DNA of 64,000 nucleotides from NCBI GenBank assembly GCA_030647905.1, contig JAUSJA010000018.1:27793-91792 (forward strand), in the 5' to 3' direction. The stretch comes from Gemmatimonadaceae bacterium. GTDB taxonomy: Bacteria; Gemmatimonadota; Gemmatimonadetes; Gemmatimonadales; Gemmatimonadaceae. Below the pieces are notes generated by a model, which made no database searches, was not told where the DNA came from, and worked only from the letters and a program-made list of their open reading frames with translations. This document shows positions 51,498-64,000 of the stretch, in pieces; the stretch's first letter is position 1; the number at the start of each line of letters is the position of its first letter. The position numbers and the translations under genes were made by a program.

Positions 51498-52856
51498 ATG
51501 GATCTCCTCGCAGCCCTTCGTCGGCCTGAAGGCAAGACGCTCGAGTTCAAGCGCGATCTCTCCTCGCCAGACGGAGTGCTGCGGACGATCGTGGCCTTCT
51601 CCAACACAGCCGGCGGCATCATCATGGTCGGCGTTGAAGACGGCACCCGGCACGTACGGGGCGTTTCCGACCCGATCGCACTCGAAGAGCGTCTCGCTAG
51701 CTTGATCAGCGATTCCATCACGCCACGCCTGCTCCCGGACCTCGAGATACTTACCTACCGAACGACCCATGTGGTGGCGGTGCAAGTCTTTCCCAGCCCC
51801 AGTCGCCCACACTACATCACGAAAACGGGCGTACACGGCGGGACCTACGTGCGGGTGGGCTCGACAAACCGCCGGGCTGACGACGCGCTCATCAACGAGA
51901 TGAAGCGGTTCGCACGGGGCGAGGCGTTCGATGAGCAAACGATGCCTGAGCTCGACTCGGAAGCGATTGACTTCCGAGTGGCTTCCGAGTTGTTCGCCCC
52001 GGTTCGACGGTTGGCGCGGCGTGATGTGGAGACGCTCCGGCTGGTGGATTCGCACCAGGGCCGCAAGGTTCCAACAATTGGCGGGATCATCCTCTTCGGG
52101 ACTAACCGGCTGCGACACTTTCCGGACGCCTGGATTCAGGTTGGCAGGTTCAAGGGTACAGACCGGGCGACCATCGTCGATCATGCCGAATTACGAGGAC
52201 CACTCCTCCAAGGGATCGTGTCGGCAATTGAGTTCGTTGAAAAGCACTCCACCCGTGGTGCTGAGATCGGACGTGTCCGTCGTATAGAGCGCTGGTCTCT
52301 GCCTCCGGTCGCTGTGCGCGAGGCGGTGATCAATGCGGTTGCGCACGCCGATTATTCTCAACGCGGAGCACCGATCAGAGTTGCTCTGTTCGATGACCGA
52401 CTGGAGGTTGAGAACCCGGGGCTGCTGCCATTTGGCCTCACGATCGCAGACCTTCCACTCGGCGTCTCCAAGCTGCGCAATCGCGTGATCGGGCGCGTGT
52501 TCCACGAACTAGGCCTGGTGGAGCAATGGGGGAGCGGCATCCAGCGGATGATCGCGGCATGCCGTGATGCTGGGCTGGCACCCCCTGCGCTAGAGGAGAT
52601 TGGCATCCGCTTCCGCGTTACCATTCGTACTGAGCGCGTCGGTGCGGTGGAACTCGATCCGATCGACCGCGCCATCGTGGCTCTGGTCACCGCGCCGGAC
52701 GGCCTTGCGACGCGGGAGATCGCCAGCGGCATCGGGCTCACGCCCCGCGCCACGCGCACTCGTCTCGCCGCGCTGGTTGCCCGAGGACTCGTGCGCGAGA
52801 TTGGCACCAGCCCGCAGGACCCCAAACGCCGCTATTTCACGACGGAATCCTCATGA
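51498..52856 (+). CDS. AlbA_2-domain ATP-binding protein with winged helix
   Basis: 452 aa. The N-terminal AlbA_2 (Schlafen-like) domain reads EGKTLEFKRDLSS and VAFSNTAGGIIMVGVEDGT. A GHKL-type ATPase region follows (VREAVINAVAHADYS, VENPGLLPFG, LVEQWGSGIQRM), then a C-terminal winged helix (GLATREIASGIGLTPRATRTRLAAL). Such proteins often neighbour restriction or toxin systems and are often annotated as transcriptional regulators or ATP-dependent DNA helicase-like; the activity is not settled. It opens the defence island. Its stop overlaps a 35-aa frame by ATGA. Confidence 0.85.
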   Translation: MDLLAALRRPEGKTLEFKRDLSSPDGVLRTIVAFSNTAGGIIMVGVEDGTRHVRGVSDPIALEERLASLISDSITPRLLPDLEILTYRTTHVVAVQVFPSPSRPHYITKTGVHGGTYVRVGSTNRRADDALINEMKRFARGEAFDEQTMPELDSEAIDFRVASELFAPVRRLARRDVETLRLVDSHQGRKVPTIGGIILFGTNRLRHFPDAWIQVGRFKGTDRATIVDHAELRGPLLQGIVSAIEFVEKHSTRGAEIGRVRRIERWSLPPVAVREAVINAVAHADYSQRGAPIRVALFDDRLEVENPGLLPFGLTIADLPLGVSKLRNRVIGRVFHELGLVEQWGSGIQRMIAACRDAGLAPPALEEIGIRFRVTIRTERVGAVELDPIDRAIVALVTAPDGLATREIASGIGLTPRATRTRLAALVARGLVREIGTSPQDPKRRYFTTESS

Positions 52857-52960
52857 GCCAGAAGCACGACAAGCTGAAGGCCCTGACGACGTTAGATATC
52901 TTGAGTCTCATGTCCTCCTGTTTCGACAGCTTGATAAGGCTACCTGTTCAAAGAAAGTAG
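52853..52960 (+). pseudogene. 35-aa coupled frame, possible 5' remnant
   Basis: ATG at 52853 overlaps the preceding stop (ATGA). The peptide starts MSQKHDKLKALTTLD and ends at TAG 52958-52960. The KLKAL stretch near the N-terminus recalls the start of some adenine-specific DNA methyltransferases, but the similarity is too short to prove. Most likely the truncated beginning of a gene that was replaced when hsdM arrived. Confidence 0.4.
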
Positions 52961-53095
52961 TTTGTCGCAACACGCCAACGTTTGCAGCCGACCAACACTT
53001 CCGGTGCGGCTGCGTCGCAGAGATTGCAGTGTGCTCGCAGCTGAACGCAGCACACCGAGACCCGTTGTGCTGCGAGGGTTCCCAAGAGGTAACAC

Positions 53096-54685
53096 GTGCC
53101 AAAATTGAAGAAGAAGCCCGCCTCGGTGAACGCCACCTCCGCCAACGTCGGCTACGAAGGCGAACTCTGGCAGATGGCCGACGCGCTCCGCGGCAGCATG
53201 GATGCCGCCGAATACAAGCACGTCGTTCTCGGTCTGATCTTCCTCAAGTACATCTCCGATGCCTTCGAGGAGTTGCACGCCGGCCTCGTATCTGAGAAGG
53301 CCCAAGGCGCTGACCCCGAAGACCCGGACGAGTACCGCGGCGCCGCCCATCCTGTGTTCTGGGTGCCGCCCGAAGCGCGCTGGCCGCACCTCAAGGCGCA
53401 GGCCCGGCAACCCACTGTCGGCCAGCTCGTGGACGACGCGATGGCCGGCATCGAGCGCGACAATCCGGCGCTCAAGGGCGTGCTGCCGAAGGACTACGCC
53501 CGCCCGGCGCTCGACAAGCAGCGGCTGGGCCAGCTCATCGACCTCGTCAGCAACATCCGGATCGGCGACGCCGAGAGCCGCGCGAAGGACGTGCTCGGCC
53601 GCGTGTACGAATATTTCCTCTCACAGTTCGCCAGCGCCGAGGGCAAGAAAGGCGGCGAGTTCTACACACCGCGCTGCGTGGTGAAGCTGCTGGTCGAGAT
53701 GCTCGAGCCGTACAAGGGCCGGGTGTACGACCCCTGCTGCGGCTCCTCGGGGATGTTCGTGCAGTCGGTCGAGTTCATCCGCGCACACGCCGGGGGCAAC
53801 GGCAACGGCGGCAAGGCGAAGGGCGACATCAGCATCTACGGACAGGAATCGAACTACACCACTTGGCGGCTGGCCAAGATGAACCTCGCCATCCGCGGTA
53901 TCGACGGGCAGATCGGCCAAGGCGACACGTTCCACAACGACCGCCACCCTGATCTCAAGGCCGACTTCATCCTCGCCAACCCGCCGTTCAATATTTCCGA
54001 CTGGGGCGGTGAGCGGCTGCGCGACGACAAGCGCTGGCAGTACGGCGTGCCGCCCGCGGGCAACGCCAACTTTGCCTGGGTACAGCATATGGTGCACCAC
54101 CTGGCACCCGCAGGCGTCGCTGGTTTCGTACTCGCCAACGGCTCGATGTCGTCCAACCAGTCGGGCGAGGGCGAGATCCGCAAGAACCTGATCGAGGCAG
54201 ACCTCGTGGATTGCATGATCGCGCTGCCAGGCCAGCTCTTCTACTCGACGCAGATCCCCGCGTGCCTGTGGTTCCTCGCGCGCAATCGCAAGAACGGCAA
54301 ATTCCGCGATCGGCGCGGCCACGTGCTCTTTATCGACGCGCGCAAACTCGGCCGCATGGCGGACCGCACGCACAAGGATCTGACCGACGAAGACGTCGCG
54401 CGGATCGCCGGCACCTACCACGCCTGGCGTGGTGAGAAGAACGCGGGCGAGTACACCGATGTCGCAGGCTTCTGCAAGAGCGCGCCGCTGGAGGAAGTGC
54501 GCAAGCACGGCCACGTGCTCACCCCCGGGCGCTACGTCGGGGCCTTGCCCCAAGAGGACGACGGCGAGCCGTTTGAGGAGAAGATGCAGCGGCTCAGCGC
54601 GACGTTGCGCGAGCAGCAGGCCGAAGCCGCGAAGTTGGACGCCGCCATTACCGCCAACCTTAAGGAGCTTGGGTATGGCGGATAA
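53096..54685 (+). CDS. hsdM: Type I restriction-modification methyltransferase subunit
   Basis: 529 aa from GTG at 53096 (AGAGGT upstream). The N-terminal HsdM_N helices are followed by the SAM motif ([13 protein letters not shown], about 212) and the catalytic N6-adenine motif NPPF (about 296, [14 protein letters not shown]). It methylates adenine in the target sequence set by HsdS. The C-terminal end ([19 protein letters not shown]) recurs at 55745-55846. Its last bases overlap the start of the DUF1016 gene by 11 bp. Confidence 0.96.
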   Translation: MPKLKKKPASVNATSANVGYEGELWQMADALRGSMDAAEYKHVVLGLIFLKYISDAFEELHAGLVSEKAQGADPEDPDEYRGAAHPVFWVPPEARWPHLKAQARQPTVGQLVDDAMAGIERDNPALKGVLPKDYARPALDKQRLGQLIDLVSNIRIGDAESRAKDVLGRVYEYFLSQFASAEGKKGGEFYTPRCVVKLLVEMLEPYKGRVYDPCCGSSGMFVQSVEFIRAHAGGNGNGGKAKGDISIYGQESNYTTWRLAKMNLAIRGIDGQIGQGDTFHNDRHPDLKADFILANPPFNISDWGGERLRDDKRWQYGVPPAGNANFAWVQHMVHHLAPAGVAGFVLANGSMSSNQSGEGEIRKNLIEADLVDCMIALPGQLFYSTQIPACLWFLARNRKNGKFRDRRGHVLFIDARKLGRMADRTHKDLTDEDVARIAGTYHAWRGEKNAGEYTDVAGFCKSAPLEEVRKHGHVLTPGRYVGALPQEDDGEPFEEKMQRLSATLREQQAEAAKLDAAITANLKELGYGG

Positions 54686-55748
54686 GAAGAAGACCATAAA
54701 GGGCTCGGCCATGCCTGATAGCAAATCCATCATCCCCGGGGACTACGCGGACTGGCTGGCCAACCTGAAGTCCCGCATCTCCGGTGCCCGGCAGCGGGCC
54801 ACGCTTGCTGTCAATCAGGAGTTGGTGCGGCTCTATCACCAAATCGGCACCGAGATTCTGGAGCGGCAGACCCGTCAGGGCTGGGGAGCCAAAGTGATCG
54901 ACCGCCTGGCCGCCGATCTCCGCGAAGCCTTCCCGGAGATGAAGGGCTTCTCCAGCCGCAACCTCAAGTACATGAAGTTCTTCGCCCAGATGTGTCCCGC
55001 TGGCCTAATTGGGCAGCAGCCTGCTGCCCAATTGCCCTGGTTCCATATCGTCACGCTCCTCACCAAGGTTTCTGCGGACACCGAGCGCGAATGGTATGCG
55101 GCCCAAGTCATCCAGCATGGCTGGTCGCGGCCCACGTTGGATGTTCACATTAAGAACCAGCTCCACCTGCGCCAGGGCGTCGCTATCACCAACTTCGATC
55201 GCCACCTCCCCACGCCGCACGCCCAGCTCGCCATCGAAGCCTTGAAGGACCCCTACCTCTTTGACTTCCTCGGCCTCGGCGACGAAGCCCATGAGCGCGA
55301 CATCGAAAACGCTCTCATTCGGCATATCACCCGGTTTCTCCTGGAACTCGGGGCAGGTTTCGCTTTTGTCGGGCGGCAATTTCGGCTGGAAGTGGATGGC
55401 GACGAGTTTTTCGTCGACCTGCTTTTCTATCACACCCGCCTGAAATGTTATGTGGTGGTGGAACTCAAGGGAGTGGCCTTCAAGCCCGAACACGCCGGCC
55501 AACTGAACTTCTATCTCGCTGCAGTGGATGCCCAGATCAAGGCTCCGGACGACAAGCCCACCATCGGCCTCTTGCTCTGCAAGACCAAGAACCGCCTCGT
55601 CGCCGAGTACGCCCTCTCCGGGATCAGCAAGCCTATCGGCGTGGCGGAATACCAACTCGTGCGTGCACTGCCCGAACCGCTGGATACCAATCTGCCCAGC
55701 ATTGAAGAGATCGAGGCGGAGCTCAGCCGTGGGGAGGATGAGCGATGA
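54675..55748 (+). CDS. DUF1016 (YhcG)-type PDDEXK nuclease
   Basis: 357 aa from ATG at 54675. The N-terminal DUF1016 helical domain ([26 protein letters not shown], then [16 protein letters not shown]) precedes a PD-(D/E)xK nuclease domain with Asp in [12 protein letters not shown] and Glu-x-Lys in VVVELKG (about 264). YhcG proteins are nucleases often found next to type I systems; the biological role is unclear. It sits between hsdM and hsdS. It is flanked by a direct repeat of the hsdM 3' end, so it was inserted. Confidence 0.9.
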   Translation: MADKKKTIKGSAMPDSKSIIPGDYADWLANLKSRISGARQRATLAVNQELVRLYHQIGTEILERQTRQGWGAKVIDRLAADLREAFPEMKGFSSRNLKYMKFFAQMCPAGLIGQQPAAQLPWFHIVTLLTKVSADTEREWYAAQVIQHGWSRPTLDVHIKNQLHLRQGVAITNFDRHLPTPHAQLAIEALKDPYLFDFLGLGDEAHERDIENALIRHITRFLLELGAGFAFVGRQFRLEVDGDEFFVDLLFYHTRLKCYVVVELKGVAFKPEHAGQLNFYLAAVDAQIKAPDDKPTIGLLLCKTKNRLVAEYALSGISKPIGVAEYQLVRALPEPLDTNLPSIEEIEAELSRGEDER

Positions 55749-55835
55749 GGTGGCTCACCACGACGCTGCGAGAGCAGCAGGGCGAGGCCGCGAAGCTGGA
55801 TGCTGCTATCACCGCCAACCTGGAGGAGTTTGGGT

Positions 55836-55846
<11 letters not shown>
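55745..55846 (+). pseudogene. hsdM 3'-end relic after the DUF1016 gene
   Basis: A 33-aa frame (ATG 55745 overlapping the previous stop) encodes [26 protein letters not shown], nearly the same as the last 26 residues of HsdM ([26 protein letters not shown]). The DNA copies 54601-54684 and 55762-55845 are about 83 percent identical by eye. hsdS begins inside the relic at the same relative position where the DUF1016 gene begins inside hsdM. Confidence 0.9.
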
Positions 55847-57193
<1,347 letters not shown>

Positions 57194-57197
<4 letters not shown>

Positions 57198-58828
57198 GAA
57201 TTCAACGCCTGCGTCTTAAAGGCTTTAAGCGATTCGACGACCTCACCATCGACCTCGGGGAACACCCGGCACGCATTGTCGCGCTCGTGGGCCCCAACGG
57301 CTGCGGCAAGAGCAGTGTCTTCGACGCCTTCGAGGAGAAGCTCAAGGACGTGAAGGGCGCCTCCCAAGGGAGTGAGTCGCAATCCTTCTTCTCAAAGTTC
57401 ATGTTCCACTCCGACCCGCAGCTCCTCTCGCAACAATACAACAAGAGCGATGCCATCCAAGTCACGATGGAAGGCCAGGCACAGGGGGTAACCAAGAAGA
57501 CCTTCCACATCCGTTCCGCCTACCGTTTCACGTCGAAGCTCGACGTGAAGAGCATCAGCGCGCAACCGGACCTTCTCGACGACACTCGGCGGCCCATGAG
57601 CAGCATCGCTATTGATAGCCGTTTGCAGGAGAACTACGAGCGCCTCCTTGGTCTCAGCTATGCTGAGTGGGAGGACGGGACCAAGCCGGGGAACGCGGTT
57701 CGAGCGGAGTTGCTCGGTCGCATTAATGAGGTTCTCACCGCAGTTCTCGATGTTCGCGTGTCCTCAATAGGAAACGTCATTGCGGGCAAGGGGCAACTCT
57801 ACTTCGAGAAGGACGATGCGAAAGAGTTCCCATATCAGAACCTGAGTTCAGGGGAGAAAGAGGTCATCGATATTATCGTCGATCTCATCGTCCGAGGCCC
57901 CGAGTTCGACGACACAATCTACTGCATCGACGAACCTGAACTCCACCTTAACACTGCGATTCAGCGCAAGCTCCTTGTGGCCATCGAGCAGTTGATCCCG
58001 CCGCACTGTCAGCTGTGGATCGCGACGCATAGCATCGGCTTCCTCCGCGCTCTGCAAGACCAACTCGCAGGGGAATGCGCCGTCCTCGATTTTGCCGAGA
58101 AGAATTACTTCCGAGACACTCACACGATGCAACCCATCGCGACAACCCGCGCGCATTGGCAACGCATCTTCGAGACCGCGCTCGACGACCTCGTTGGTCT
58201 CATCGCACCGAAACGAATCGTCTACTGCGAAGGAAGGGCTGAACCGGACGCCGCAGGGGATGAGCAAGGACTCGATGCGTTCGTTTACAACGAGATATTC
58301 GGCATGGACGATCCGACGACACTCTTCGTTTCGAGCGGGGGCACAAACGACGTGAAAAAGAACGGCAGCCTCGCAATCAAGGTGATCAGCAAGGCTCTCC
58401 TCGACGTAGAGCTCTTGCTTCTTCACGACCGCGACGAACGGACGGACGCGGCGCGCACGACATGGCTCAATGAGGCTCCGCATCATCGGATGCTCGTCCG
58501 ACGGGAGATCGAGAATTACCTGCTTGACTTCGACGTCTTGACGGCGTTCTGCGCTTCAAAGGGCAAGCCGCTCTCACGCACGGACTACGACGCAATCGTG
58601 ACTGAGATTGTTGGGCAGGACCTGAAGGCGGGTCAGACTATCAGTCAGCTAAAGGCTTTCTGCGATGAAAGGCAGAAGACCAACGCTGACTTCAAGAAGG
58701 CTCTGGCGGAACACCTCCGGGGAACATCGGTGCATGGGGAGTTGCGAATCGCCATCTTCCCGGAAGCTCCGGCTACCGCTGCCTCTACACCAACGGTCGC
58801 TAGCACCCAGGGCGTTCGCTCGTCGTGA
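57194..58828 (+). CDS. AAA ATPase with TOPRIM-like domain (OLD-family-like)
   Basis: 544 aa. SMC/ABC-like ATPase: Walker A GPNGCGKSS (about 36), signature LSSGEKEVIDII (about 219), Walker B IYCIDEPELHL (about 242). A TOPRIM/DUF4435-like region follows with the acidic motif VYCEGRAEPD (about 345) and LLLHDRDERTD. OLD-type ATPase-nucleases take part in phage defence (for example Gabija GajA or retron partners). Sitting between hsdS and hsdR, it is probably a cargo defence gene co-expressed with the type I system. Confidence 0.87.
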
Positions 58829-58922
58829 GTGGCGGAATCTTCATCACGGTTCCGATCTTTCTTCCACGTCGCACCCGACGAAGTCGTGTGTCAGATACCG
58901 GCATGACTATTGAGGCCGCGCT

Positions 58923-58926
<4 letters not shown>
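58825..58926 (+). CDS. 33-aa coupled mini-frame between AAA-TOPRIM gene and hsdR
   Basis: GTG at 58825 overlaps the preceding stop (GTGA). The frame ends with TGA 58924-58926, overlapping hsdR's GTG (GTGA). The peptide ([20 protein letters not shown] onward) is not recognised. It either keeps translation coupled across an insertion scar or encodes a small peptide. It is the third such 33-35 aa frame in this operon. Confidence 0.4.
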
Positions 58927-62081
<3,155 letters not shown>

Positions 62082-62113
62082 GGCGGGCCTTCATGACAGA
62101 CGCCGACCTGGGA

Positions 62114-62138
62114 GGGGTAAACGGACTAAGATTACCCC
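62114..62138 (+). terminator. Possible weak terminator
   Basis: GGGGTAA pairs with TTACCCC (11-nt loop), followed by CCTTTCGTTT, 33 bp after the hsdR stop and before the Mrr-like gene. Confidence 0.4.
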
Positions 62139-62204
62139 CTTTCGTTTCGCTCCAGAGGGACTGGATCGAACAACGCGTGACAACCTGGCAGGAGGATACC
62201 CATT

Positions 62205-63242
62205 ATGACTGTCTGGCTAAACCGAGCAGGTTCGCACGGCGAGTACGAACAGAAGTTCCTCCAGGAGAACCGCGTCTACCTCACATGGGAGAGGCTGGCT
62301 TCGGATCTTTCCAAGGTGACGGACCGCGAGACGCTGTTCGCGATGTTGACCCCGCTGTACCCGGACGCGAAGACCAAGGCGATCCAAAACTACGTCGGGC
62401 AGGTCTGGCCGTTCGCCCACGAGTTCAAGAAGGGCGACCTCGCCATCCTCCCCTCGAAAAGCCAGCCCATGATCTACGTCGGCGAGATAACCGGCGACTA
62501 CCATTTCGAGCCAGGGGGACCTGACCCCTACTATCACTGGCGGCCGGTCAAATGGATCTCGGAGGGAGTCCCCCGCGCCAACTTCGGCGGCGACCTGCTG
62601 GCCTCCTTCGGTGCGTTCATGACGATCTGCCGCGTGCAGCGAAATAACGCGGAGGCGCGCATCCATGCGATGCGCGCGAACGGATGGAAGCCGGAGAAGC
62701 TCTCCCGCATCACGGTCGTCGATCCTCCTCCGGGGGGCGACGACGTCCCGGAGGACACGGACCTCGAGGAGCTCGCCCACGACCAGATCGCGCGGCTGAT
62801 CGCCGCCCGTTTCAAGGGCCATGGGCTTACGCGGCTGGTGGAAGCGATCCTGAAGGCCCAGGGGTACACGACCTACCGGGCTCCGGAGGGGGCGGACGGA
62901 GGGGCGGACATCCTCGCCGGGGCCGGGCCGCTCGGGTTCGGGCAACCCCGCCTGTGCGTCGAGGTCAAATCCGAATCCTCCCCGATCGACCGGCCCACCA
63001 TCGACAAGCTGCTGGGAGCGATAACCAAGTTCGGCGCCCAAGAGGGATTGTTCGTCTCCTGGGGCGGCTTCAAGACGACCGTCCACAAGGAGCTGGCCGC
63101 GAGCTTCTTTCGGGTCCGCCTGTGGACCCAGAAGGAGCTCCTGGAGCAACTCTTCGCCCACTACGAGCATCTGGACGAGGACCTGAAGGCCGAATTGCCG
63201 CTAAAAAGGATCTGGACGGTCGCCGCGCAGGACGAGGAGTAG
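62205..63242 (+). CDS. Mrr-like restriction endonuclease
   Basis: 345 aa with an AGGAGG site 9 nt before ATG 62205. The N-terminal half (about 1-165) is a winged-helix or EVE-like recognition region with DLAILPSKSQPMIYVGEITGDYHF. The C-terminal Mrr_cat nuclease has Asp in EGADGGADIL (about 231) and Glu-x-Lys in LCVEVKSE (about 252). Mrr-like enzymes cut modified foreign DNA (type IV restriction). A type IV enzyme beside a type I system must not recognise the methyl mark that HsdM makes. Confidence 0.87.
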   Translation: MTVWLNRAGSHGEYEQKFLQENRVYLTWERLASDLSKVTDRETLFAMLTPLYPDAKTKAIQNYVGQVWPFAHEFKKGDLAILPSKSQPMIYVGEITGDYHFEPGGPDPYYHWRPVKWISEGVPRANFGGDLLASFGAFMTICRVQRNNAEARIHAMRANGWKPEKLSRITVVDPPPGGDDVPEDTDLEELAHDQIARLIAARFKGHGLTRLVEAILKAQGYTTYRAPEGADGGADILAGAGPLGFGQPRLCVEVKSESSPIDRPTIDKLLGAITKFGAQEGLFVSWGGFKTTVHKELAASFFRVRLWTQKELLEQLFAHYEHLDEDLKAELPLKRIWTVAAQDEE

Positions 63243-63367
63243 CACCGCCCCGGCAACAGATAGAAAATTATTTTACGGAGAACGTCAGTTGGCTCGTTCC
63301 TGATCGCCACCTGTTCGTGCGGCTACAAAATCCGTGGGCCAAAGAGAATCCTGTCGGGTAGCAAAAA

Positions 63368-63396
63368 GTTTGAAATCACAATCTGTGATTTCAAAC
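63368..63396. repeat. Perfect 13-bp inverted repeat
   Basis: GTTTGAAATCACA, then ATC, then TGTGATTTCAAAC. It is AT-rich and lies in the gap between the Mrr-like gene and hicA, where base composition changes sharply. It may be an operator of hicAB, a terminator-like hairpin or a recombination site. Confidence 0.7.
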
Positions 63397-63429
63397 ACGC
63401 GAAACCCATTCCCGCAACGATGAATTTTA

Positions 63430-63457
63430 TTGACAGCCTGTTGCGTCATGATATTGT
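63430..63457 (+). promoter_or_regulatory. Probable sigma-70 promoter of hicAB
   Basis: TTGACA (63430-63435), 16-bp spacer, TATTGT (63452-63457). Transcription would begin only a few bases before hicA's ATG at 63468, so the message would be almost leaderless. Confidence 0.55.
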
Positions 63458-63467
63458 ATGCGCTATC

Positions 63468-63746
63468 ATGAATCGGAAGAAACTCCGTAAGGTCATGGAA
63501 GCGATGGAAACCCTTCGTCGCAAGGGGGGCATAAAAAGCTCGGAGTTAGAGGCGGCCGCAAGGTCAGTTGGGAGAACGCTTCACGGAAGAGGCAAAGAGC
63601 CGACATGGGTTAATTTGCGTTTTCCTGATCTTCGTCCTATAAGTATACCACATCATTCAAAAGAGTTAAACAGATTTACAGCGAACAATATAATTAATCA
63701 ATTAGAAGAAGACATAATACGGCACGAAGAAACAATTGAAGATTAA
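63468..63746 (+). CDS. hicA: HicA-family mRNA interferase toxin
   Basis: 92 aa from ATG at 63468. HicA-like double-stranded-RNA-binding fold: METLRRKGGIKSSELEAA, then WVNLRFPDLRPISIPHHSKELN and TANNIINQLEEDI. The His in SIPHHSKEL is the likely catalytic one. A classical GSH motif is replaced by GKEPTW, so it is a divergent subgroup. Base composition is much lower in GC than the rest of the window, a sign of recent transfer. hicB follows 18 bp later. Confidence 0.75.
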   Translation: MNRKKLRKVMEAMETLRRKGGIKSSELEAAARSVGRTLHGRGKEPTWVNLRFPDLRPISIPHHSKELNRFTANNIINQLEEDIIRHEETIED

Positions 63747-63764
63747 TTAATGAAAGGAATTATT

Positions 63765-64000
63765 ATGAGAAATTTCACAAAAAGCGCGGAAGATTATCTT
63801 AAAGATGCATACTCAAGAATTCTTATGCCTGATAAGGAAAGTGGTACATATACTGCAGAAATATTAGAGTTCCATGGCTGTATAGCACAAGGAGATACGC
63901 CTGCTGAAGCTTATGAGAATCTAGAAGAGGCTGCAAGAGGATGGATCGAAGCATCTTTGGATTTAAATCAAAATATTCCTGCTCCAGCACAAGCGATTTC
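63765..64000 (+). CDS. hicB: HicB-family antitoxin, 3' end cut by window
   Basis: 78 codons visible from ATG at 63765 (AAAGGA upstream; ATG 63750 is in frame too). The HicB fold is clear: RILMPDKESGTYTAEILEFHGCIAQGDTPAEAYENLEEAARGWIEASLD. It should bind and neutralise HicA and repress its own promoter. The C-terminal DNA-binding part lies outside the window. GC is far lower than the host average. Confidence 0.88.
   Translation, partial: MRNFTKSAEDYLKDAYSRILMPDKESGTYTAEILEFHGCIAQGDTPAEAYENLEEAARGWIEASLDLNQNIPAPAQAI

Noticed and set aside
63243..63361. Tail of a plus-strand frame reading ENYFTENVSWLVPDRH
   Set aside because: It looks protein-like, but its upstream part runs out of frame through the Mrr-like gene and I could not identify it; possibly a gene remnant, not supported enough to list.

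Overview
This is a high-GC bacterial chromosome segment with 55 to 60 genes on both strands. No rRNA or tRNA marks the lineage. The gene content (fused two-subunit E1 dehydrogenase, lipoproteins, a PASTA-less Ser/Thr kinase, many secreted proteins of unknown function) would fit Gemmatimonadota or a related soil or sediment bacterium. That assignment is inference.

Layout. 1-27,000 is mostly housekeeping: a 2-oxoacid dehydrogenase E1 cut by the window edge, NAD synthetase, a bifunctional penicillin-binding protein, Lon, a Ser/Thr kinase, a Spy-like periplasmic protein, a DEAD-box helicase, a pseudopilin, a DEAH-type helicase, sedoheptulose-7-phosphate isomerase, LD-carboxypeptidase and IspH. 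At 18,362-18,592 lies a gene that ordinary gene calling misses: a SelW/Rdx-like protein whose CxxU motif uses an in-frame TGA, followed by a hairpin at the right spacing for a bacterial SECIS element. 27,092-31,046 (minus) is a tight four-gene operon, ATP-grasp / ATP-grasp / GNAT / lysine 2,3-aminomutase-like radical SAM. It looks like a small biosynthetic system for an acetylated or ligated beta-amino-acid product, and I cannot match it to a named pathway.

31,100-46,450 holds ThyX, an FAD oxidase with 3-hydroxyacyl-CoA dehydrogenase, a thiolase, a divergent RNase HI, an M20 peptidase, a PhaF-like phasin with a histone-H1-like tail, a class III CoA-transferase, an ECF sigma factor with a putative membrane anti-sigma partner, and others. 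46,517-46,921 is a MITE-like element with 15-bp perfect terminal inverted repeats and an internally deleted GxxExxY gene. 47,626-51,064 is deoC plus a split two-gene ALDH16-like pair.

51,498-63,242 is a defence island: an AlbA_2 ATP-binding protein, then hsdM, a DUF1016-type PDDEXK nuclease, hsdS, an AAA-TOPRIM ATPase, hsdR and an Mrr-like nuclease. Gene-junction scars show that the accessory genes were inserted into a type I restriction-modification operon. The last 600 bp become AT-rich and carry hicAB, cut by the window end.

A second theme is a family of 7-bp tandem repeats (GTTACCC / CGGGCAG type) at six places. Some form large intergenic inverted repeats between converging genes. Two are translated as 7-residue repeats at the N-termini of the adjacent deoC and aldehyde dehydrogenase genes.
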